Shown in pieces: positions 59,386 through 64,000 of a DNA stretch of 64,000 bases (positions are counted from its first letter, which is position 1; the number at the start of each line of letters is the position of its first letter). A model generated the notes under the pieces. It saw nothing but the letters and a program-made list of their open reading frames with translations, did no database searches and was not told where the DNA came from. Source of the DNA: Curtobacterium sp. GC_Cur_3 (GTDB lineage: Bacteria; Actinomycetota; Actinomycetes; Actinomycetales; Microbacteriaceae); NCBI RefSeq assembly GCF_026544205.1, contig NZ_JALNUI010000014.1:1-64000 (forward strand), in the 5' to 3' direction. The position numbers and the translations under genes were made by a program.

Positions 59386-60663
59386 ATGGAGATCACCCGA
59401 CCCGCAGACCGCGGGTACGCAGCCCTGCGACACGTCTACTCACGCACTGGTCAGCCCGGCTCGGTGCTCCTGCCGCGGTCGACCGACGAGGTCGTAGAGG
59501 CCATCGGGATCGTCCGGTCCTCGGGGCGTCCCTTCTCGGTCCGGAGCGGCGGCCACGGGATCAGCAGCATCGCGACGAACGACGGCGGTGACGTCATCGA
59601 CCTCCGGTGGATGGCGTCCGTCGAGCACCGCGGCGGCACGCACGTCCGGATCGGACCCGGGGCACGGTGGAGTGCCGTGGCGCACGAGCTCTCGCCGCTC
59701 GGACTCGCCATCAGCTCCGGTGACTCCGGCGACGTCGGCGTCGGCGGACTCGCCACCACCGGGGGCGTCGGGCTCATGGGTCGCGCGCACGGTCTGACCA
59801 TCGACCGTCTCCGCTCGGCGGAGATCGTCACCGCGGACGGCCGCGTCCACCGCGTCTCCGAGACGGAGGACCCGGACCTGTTCTGGGCGGTCCGCGGCGC
59901 CGGTGCCAACTTCGGCGTCGTCACGTCCTTCGACTTCGAGGCCGCCGAGACGTCCGACGTCGTCCAGGCGACCGTCGCGTACCAGCCCACCGACCTCGCG
60001 GCGTTCCTCGTCGCGTGGGGACGGACCGTCGAGGAGGCCGCGAGCGAGGTCTCGGCGTTCCTCTACATCGGCGCGGGGCCGAGGCCGTTCGCCCAGGCGA
60101 CCGTGGTGTACGCCGGCGACGACCTGGGTGTGGCGGTCCCGGAGCTGGAGCGGTTCGTCCGGCTGCCCGGCACCGCAGGCCAGCGGTCGATGGTCGTGCC
60201 GTACTCCGCGGTCCCGCTCACCAGCGGCGCTCCGCACACCGGGCAGCAGCGCGCGGCGGCCCACACCGGCCTGGCCGTCCACCTCGACGGGGACCTGTCC
60301 GCACGGATCGCCGTGCTGCTCCTGGCGGGCGGTGCGGAGATGGTCCAGATCCGGTCCGTCGGCGGAGCGATCAACGACGTCGACCCGGATGCCACCGCCT
60401 ACGCGCACCGCCACCAGAACTTCTCGGTCACGGCAGTGTCGGTGGACGGTGGCCCGGCGTTCCACCGGGCGTGGGAGCCGGTGCACGAGCGCATGGACGG
60501 CATGTACCTCAGCTTCGAGAGCGACCACCGGGCGGAGGCCGTCGCCGAGGCGTTCCCACCGCGGACACTCGCGCGGCTCCGCACGCTGAAGGCGCGGTTC
60601 GACCCGGACGACGTGTTCGACCAGAACTTCGACGTGACGGAGACGGCGCGCTCCGACCGCTGA
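59386..60663 (+). CDS. FAD-binding oxidoreductase, BBE/PCMH type
   Basis: The 425-residue flavoprotein has PFSVRSGGHGISS (about 49-61), whose His is the usual 8-alpha FAD attachment. It also has GDVGVGGLATTGGVGLMGR (about 117-135) and a C-terminal berberine-bridge domain with FDPDDVFDQNFDV (about 406-418). The second covalent Cys of bicovalent enzymes is not present. Family members oxidise sugars, alkaloids or antibiotics. ATG at 59386 with GAGGA upstream. Confidence 0.88.
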   Translation: MEITRPADRGYAALRHVYSRTGQPGSVLLPRSTDEVVEAIGIVRSSGRPFSVRSGGHGISSIATNDGGDVIDLRWMASVEHRGGTHVRIGPGARWSAVAHELSPLGLAISSGDSGDVGVGGLATTGGVGLMGRAHGLTIDRLRSAEIVTADGRVHRVSETEDPDLFWAVRGAGANFGVVTSFDFEAAETSDVVQATVAYQPTDLAAFLVAWGRTVEEAASEVSAFLYIGAGPRPFAQATVVYAGDDLGVAVPELERFVRLPGTAGQRSMVVPYSAVPLTSGAPHTGQQRAAAHTGLAVHLDGDLSARIAVLLLAGGAEMVQIRSVGGAINDVDPDATAYAHRHQNFSVTAVSVDGGPAFHRAWEPVHERMDGMYLSFESDHRAEAVAEAFPPRTLARLRTLKARFDPDDVFDQNFDVTETARSDR

Positions 60664-60762
60664 GCGTCCACCGAGCCTCTGTCCGGCGGCGGTCGCTGCC
60701 CGCTGCCGCGTCAGCGTCGTCCGCCGTACGTCCGCCCGGCCTCGCCTGGCAGGCTGATCACC

Positions 60763-61632
60763 GTGCACATCACCCTGGACTCCACCACCGCGACCGACGT
60801 CGTCACCGGCATCCGCTTCCCCGAGGGCAACCGCTGGCACGACGGCCGGCTCTGGTACTCGGACATGCACACGGGCGAGGTCTTCTCGCTCGACCCGACA
60901 ACCGACGAAGGACCACACCTCGAGACGACGGTCGACGGCCAGTCGTCGGGCCTCGGCTGGCTGCAGGACGGCCGCCTGATCGTCAGCGCGATGGAGGCCC
61001 GCACGATCGTGGCCGTGCAGGCCGACGGATCGCAGAGCGTGTTCGCCGACCTGTCCCCGATGGAGTCGTCCCTGATCAACGACCTGGTCGTCGACGCCGC
61101 CACCGGTCGCACCTACGTCGGAGCCTTCGGCTACGACCTGTACGGCGGCGAGGAACTCCGCCCCGGCCCGCTCTACGTCGTCGAACCCGACGGCTCGGCC
61201 CGCCTGGCCGCCGACGGTCTGGTCTTCCCGAACAGCGCCAGCGTCCTGCCGGGCACCCGCACCCTGGTCGTCAGCGAGACCTGGGGCGGCCGCCTGACTG
61301 CGTTCGACATCGAGGCCGACGGCTCCCTCACCGGACGCCGCGAGTGGGCGGCACTGCCGCAGGGCGTCACGCCGGACGGCAGCACGGTCGACGCCGAGGG
61401 CGCCGTCTGGGTGTGCTCCGTCGACACCGGCGAGTTCCTCCGGGTGGTCGAGGGCGGCGAGGTCACCGACCGCATCGACGCACCGGGACGCTGCGCGATC
61501 GACTGCGCCCTCGGTGGCCCCGACGGGCGCACCCTCTACCTGGCCACCGCCGACAGCTACGACCCGGCGACCACCGCGCAGACGCGCGCCGGGCGCATCA
61601 GTGCGGTCCGGGTGACCGTTCCTGGTCCCTGA
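60763..61632 (+). CDS. SMP-30/gluconolactonase/LRE-type lactonase
   Basis: The 289-residue beta-propeller shows FPEGNRWHDGRLWYSDMHTG (about 19-38), the metal Glu at the start. It also has SSLINDLVVDAATGRTYVG (about 102-120) and VPNS-like LVFPNSASVLPG (about 151-162), whose Asn coordinates the metal, and VDAEGAVWVCSVDTGEF. It probably hydrolyses a sugar lactone. Start GTG 60763 has CAGGCT 7 nt upstream. Confidence 0.87.
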   Translation: MHITLDSTTATDVVTGIRFPEGNRWHDGRLWYSDMHTGEVFSLDPTTDEGPHLETTVDGQSSGLGWLQDGRLIVSAMEARTIVAVQADGSQSVFADLSPMESSLINDLVVDAATGRTYVGAFGYDLYGGEELRPGPLYVVEPDGSARLAADGLVFPNSASVLPGTRTLVVSETWGGRLTAFDIEADGSLTGRREWAALPQGVTPDGSTVDAEGAVWVCSVDTGEFLRVVEGGEVTDRIDAPGRCAIDCALGGPDGRTLYLATADSYDPATTAQTRAGRISAVRVTVPGP

Positions 61633-61640
61633 CCGATCGA

Positions 61641-61684
61641 CGGTCTGGAGGCTCGTGGCGGCGCCGTCACGAGCCTCCCGTCCG
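61641..61684 (+). terminator. Hairpin after the SMP-30 gene (GGAGGC family)
   Basis: GGAGGCTCGTG-N10-CACGAGCCTCC is a perfect 11-bp stem, flanked by partly pairing CGGTCT and CGTCCGG. Confidence 0.75.
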
Positions 61685-61698
61685 GCTCCTCTGGGCCC

Positions 61699-61704
61699 TA
61701 GGAT
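61699..61704 (+). promoter_or_regulatory. -10 of leaderless promoter for the 213-aa membrane protein
   Basis: TAGGAT ends 7 nt before the ATG at 61712. Confidence 0.5.
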
Positions 61705-61711
61705 CGCGACC

Positions 61712-62353
61712 ATGAGCGATGAGACGCGTCCACCCCGAGCCCTGGCCACCGGGGTCGCGTCGGGGCTGTTCCTGATGGCCGTCTTCTCCCTCTGGTGGGC
61801 GAGCGACACCTTCACCGGGTGGCCGGCGCCGGTCGCGACGGTGGTCATGGTGGTCAGCGCGGCCGCGGCGGTCGTGTTCCTCGTGCAGGCGGTCCGGCTC
61901 CTCGTCGCCGGTCGTCGCATGGCCACGGTGCTCAGCACGTCGGACCAGGCGCGGAAGCCGAACGGTGCGCTGTTCGGGGTGGTCTTCGGCGCGGAGGGGC
62001 TGCTCATCGGCATCGCGGTCGGGGTCCTCGGGGCGAACGGCCTCGACCGGTTCATCGTGCCGACCATCGCGGTCATCGTCGGGCTGCACTTCTACCCGAT
62101 GGCGCGGGTCTTCCGGCGGTCGATCGACACCTGGATCGCGACGTGGACCACCCTCGTGGGGCTCGCCGGCGTGGTCGCGGTGCTCGCCGACGGTACGGCG
62201 TGGCCGCTCGCGTGGTCGTGGGTCGGTGCTGGTGCCGCAGCGGCGACGCTTTCCTACGGCGTCTACATGACCGGGTTCGGGCAGCGGCTGCTGGCCAGGT
62301 CCGCGGGTGCCGCGTCGGCGGTCGCCCCGCCGCGGCCGACCGTGCAGGGCTGA
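61712..62353 (+). CDS. Membrane protein, unknown function (213 aa)
   Basis: About six TM helices in a compact protein with RMATVLSTSDQARKPNGALF (about 69-88) in a cytoplasmic loop and YPMARVFRRSIDTW (about 128-141), which looks conserved. I do not recognise a family. It converges on the acyl-CoA ligase with 16 bp between stops. Confidence 0.7.
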   Translation: MSDETRPPRALATGVASGLFLMAVFSLWWASDTFTGWPAPVATVVMVVSAAAAVVFLVQAVRLLVAGRRMATVLSTSDQARKPNGALFGVVFGAEGLLIGIAVGVLGANGLDRFIVPTIAVIVGLHFYPMARVFRRSIDTWIATWTTLVGLAGVVAVLADGTAWPLAWSWVGAGAAAATLSYGVYMTGFGQRLLARSAGAASAVAPPRPTVQG

Positions 62354-62369
62354 TCCGGGCGACCGCAGC

Positions 62370-63791
62370 TCAGCGCCATCGGGAACGGCGGACCTTCCCG
62401 GTGTCGTCACGCAGGGGTTCGCGGACGATGACCCATTCGCGTGGCCGCCGCTCGGGGTCCAGGCGCTCGGCGGCCCACCGGCCCAGGTCCGTCTCGTCGA
62501 GGTTCCCGTCCCCGATGTCGACGACCGCGCGGACCCGCTCGCCGAGGTCGTCGTCCGGCACCCCGACGACGACGCACGACCGGACGGCGGGGTGGGTCTC
62601 GAGCACGGACTCGATCGCGGCCGGCCAGACGTCGACGCCGCCGGAGACGATGCGGTCGTCGGCGCGGTCGGCCAGGTACAGGTAGCCCTCGTCGTCGAGG
62701 TGGCCGATGTCGCCGAGCCCGTGCCAGGCGTCGGCGGCAGGTTCCGGTCGCCCGAGGTACCGGTAGGTCGCTGGCCCTGGTCGGGTGAACTCGATGCGCC
62801 CGATCTCGCCCGGTCCGGCGAGGGTGTCGTCCGGTCGGAGGATGCGGACGGAGGAGCCGCCGGCCGCCCGCCCGACGGAGCCCGGCCGCTCGACCCACTC
62901 CCCGCCGGTGATCATCGTCAGTCCGTTCGACTCGGTGCCGGAGTACACCTCGACGACCCGGTCGGGGCCGAGCCACTCGATCCACGCGCGCTTCACGTGC
63001 GGCGGGCAGGTGGACCCGATGTGCAGGACCGACTCGAGCGAGGACACGTCGGCGCTCGCCAGCTGGTCCGGGCCGAGCGCCGTGATGCGCGACATCATCG
63101 TCGGCACGACCATGCCCCACGTGACCCGGTGCCGCTCGACGGCCGCCAGCCAGGCTCCGGCGTCGAAGCGGGGGAGCAGGACCAGTTCGTGCCCGGTCAT
63201 CAGGCCGCGCATCGCGTAGACGAAGGGCGCCGCGTGGTGCAGCGGACCGGCGACGAGCTGCGTCGCGTGCCGGGGGACGAACGCGGCGACCCGGCCCTCC
63301 CGGTCGACGTGGGCCGAGGCCGCCGCGACGACGACCTTGGGGGTGCCGGTGCTCCCGCTGGAGGTCGGCGCCTTCCAGGACCGCGCGGCGGCGTCCGGGA
63401 GCACGGCGACGTCCCCGGCCCCGGAACCACAGCCGGTGAGGGGCATCGACCGGTGCCGCGCCATCGGCTGATCGGTCAGGACCAGTGCCGGTCGGACGAG
63501 GTCCAGCACGGCGTCGCGGTCGTGCGGCGGCAGTCGGGGTGACAGCGGCTGGGGCGTCGCACCGGCCTTCCACGCCGCGACGGTGGCGACCACGGTGTCC
63601 ACGCTGTTGGACCCGATGACCGTCACGAACGCGTCGGGCGTGACCCCGGCCTCCAGGAGGAGCCAGGCCAACCGGTTCGACCGTTCCTCGAGCGCTCGTC
63701 GGTCCAGCCGGGTGACGCCGTCGTCGACGGCGAGCCGGTCCGGGTCCTCCGCCGCGAGCGCGGTGAAGGCCCGCGAGATCGAGACGCGCAT
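62370..63791 (-). CDS. AMP-forming acyl-CoA ligase (MenE-like)
   Basis: The 473 residues show the adenylate-forming motifs: P-loop TSSGSTGTPKVVV (about 141-153), YSGTESNG (about 282), and the A8 hinge ADRADDRIVSGGVDVWP (about 375-391). The catalytic Lys is in DDTGKVRRSRW near the end. Length fits o-succinylbenzoate-CoA ligase or related short ligases. No other men gene is seen. The ATG overlaps the stop of the upstream glycosyltransferase, so the substrate may belong to that pathway instead. Confidence 0.85.
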   Translation of the reverse strand: MRVSISRAFTALAAEDPDRLAVDDGVTRLDRRALEERSNRLAWLLLEAGVTPDAFVTVIGSNSVDTVVATVAAWKAGATPQPLSPRLPPHDRDAVLDLVRPALVLTDQPMARHRSMPLTGCGSGAGDVAVLPDAAARSWKAPTSSGSTGTPKVVVAAASAHVDREGRVAAFVPRHATQLVAGPLHHAAPFVYAMRGLMTGHELVLLPRFDAGAWLAAVERHRVTWGMVVPTMMSRITALGPDQLASADVSSLESVLHIGSTCPPHVKRAWIEWLGPDRVVEVYSGTESNGLTMITGGEWVERPGSVGRAAGGSSVRILRPDDTLAGPGEIGRIEFTRPGPATYRYLGRPEPAADAWHGLGDIGHLDDEGYLYLADRADDRIVSGGVDVWPAAIESVLETHPAVRSCVVVGVPDDDLGERVRAVVDIGDGNLDETDLGRWAAERLDPERRPREWVIVREPLRDDTGKVRRSRWR

Positions 63792-64000
63792 CAGGCGGGG
63801 ACCGCGTCGGACCGGACCCGGCCGATCGGTGCACCGCCGGAGCGGTCGAGGAGCCGACCGTACAGCTCGACGTGCGCGGCTGCGGCGGCGGTCCACGAGT
63901 AGCTCGATGCGAGCGCTCGTCCCGACAGTGGGTCGACCGGGTCGCGCAGCGCGGACTCGAGCGCGTCGGCGATGCCGTCGATGTCCGCGGCGAAGGCGAC
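63791..64000 (-). CDS. Glycosyltransferase family 4, C-terminal end (gene continues beyond window)
   Basis: The last 69 codons before the TGA at 63791-63793 are open to the window edge. They read IDGIADALESALRDPVDP (about 7-24 of the visible part) and then SYSWTAAAAAHVELYGRLLD. This is the usual C-terminal pattern of GT-B glycosyltransferases (SW...A....vY). The stop overlaps the ligase ATG (ATGA), showing an operon. Confidence 0.65.
   Translation of the reverse strand, partial: VAFAADIDGIADALESALRDPVDPLSGRALASSYSWTAAAAAHVELYGRLLDRSGGAPIGRVRSDAVPA

Noticed and set aside
62370-64000. Menaquinone synthesis cluster
   Set aside because: Only a MenE-like ligase is seen, and its coupled neighbour is a glycosyltransferase, so the pathway cannot be assigned.

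Overview
This is a 64 kb chromosomal window from a very GC-rich actinobacterium. The evidence is a GC content of roughly 70 percent, GTG starts, many apparently leaderless genes, class E sortase, polyphosphate kinase 2, alpha-E protein, GH125 mannosidase and an MTAP-type phosphorylase cluster. The gene set and style suggest the family Microbacteriaceae, with Curtobacterium the best guess. No rRNA, insertion sequence, prophage or CRISPR array is visible. One tRNA gene, Gln(UUG), is present.

Layout, left to right. 1-6.3 kb: a divergent YczE-type membrane protein and MocR-type regulator, a DUF6518-like membrane protein and a lone RND exporter. 6.4-10.9 kb: an esterase lipoprotein, PPK2, and a DEAD-box RNA helicase with a long repetitive disordered N-terminus. 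10.9-14.1 kb: a DinB-fold protein, a MarR regulator, and a two-gene surface-fibre module in which a TasA-like secreted protein is followed by a SipW-type signal peptidase fused to what looks like its own exported substrate domain. 14.1-27 kb: SbcDC, class E sortase, YpeA acetyltransferase, EamA and CPBP membrane proteins, RecQ, PlsC, an M23 peptidase and a beta-hydroxyacid-type dehydrogenase. 27-35.5 kb: two MarR regulators (one with its MFS exporter), an orphan alpha-E protein, an SDR, a formamidase-type amidase preceded by a 62-bp tandem-repeat array, a phosphate transporter and a monoglyceride-lipase-like hydrolase.

35.6-43.4 kb: an LplB-LplA-order lipoate ligase, small proteins, a DHA2 exporter, a GH125 mannosidase convergent with phosphoglucomutase. 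43.5-51.4 kb: two groups back to back. The minus-strand group (MTAP, epimerase, GT2, CofC-like DUF2064, methyltransferase) looks like one pathway of unknown product. The plus-strand group (moeA-moaC-mog-moaE plus a membrane protein) makes molybdenum cofactor. 51.4-64 kb: small membrane proteins, an ABC-F protein, a D-Ala-D-Ala carboxypeptidase broken by a frameshift and internal deletion, a MarR regulator, a low-GC orphan membrane protein next to tRNA-Gln, a MarR-SDR-FAD oxidoreductase operon under a perfect 18-bp palindrome, an SMP-30 lactonase, a membrane protein, an acyl-CoA ligase of MenE type and the C-terminal end of a GT4 glycosyltransferase.

Two features recur. About twenty genes have a TAnnnT-like -10 hexamer only 6-8 nt before the start codon and no Shine-Dalgarno sequence, which is the signature of leaderless mRNA. 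At least six intergenic hairpins share one arm sequence close to GGACnGGAGGCnCG, so they form a dispersed terminator or repeat family.
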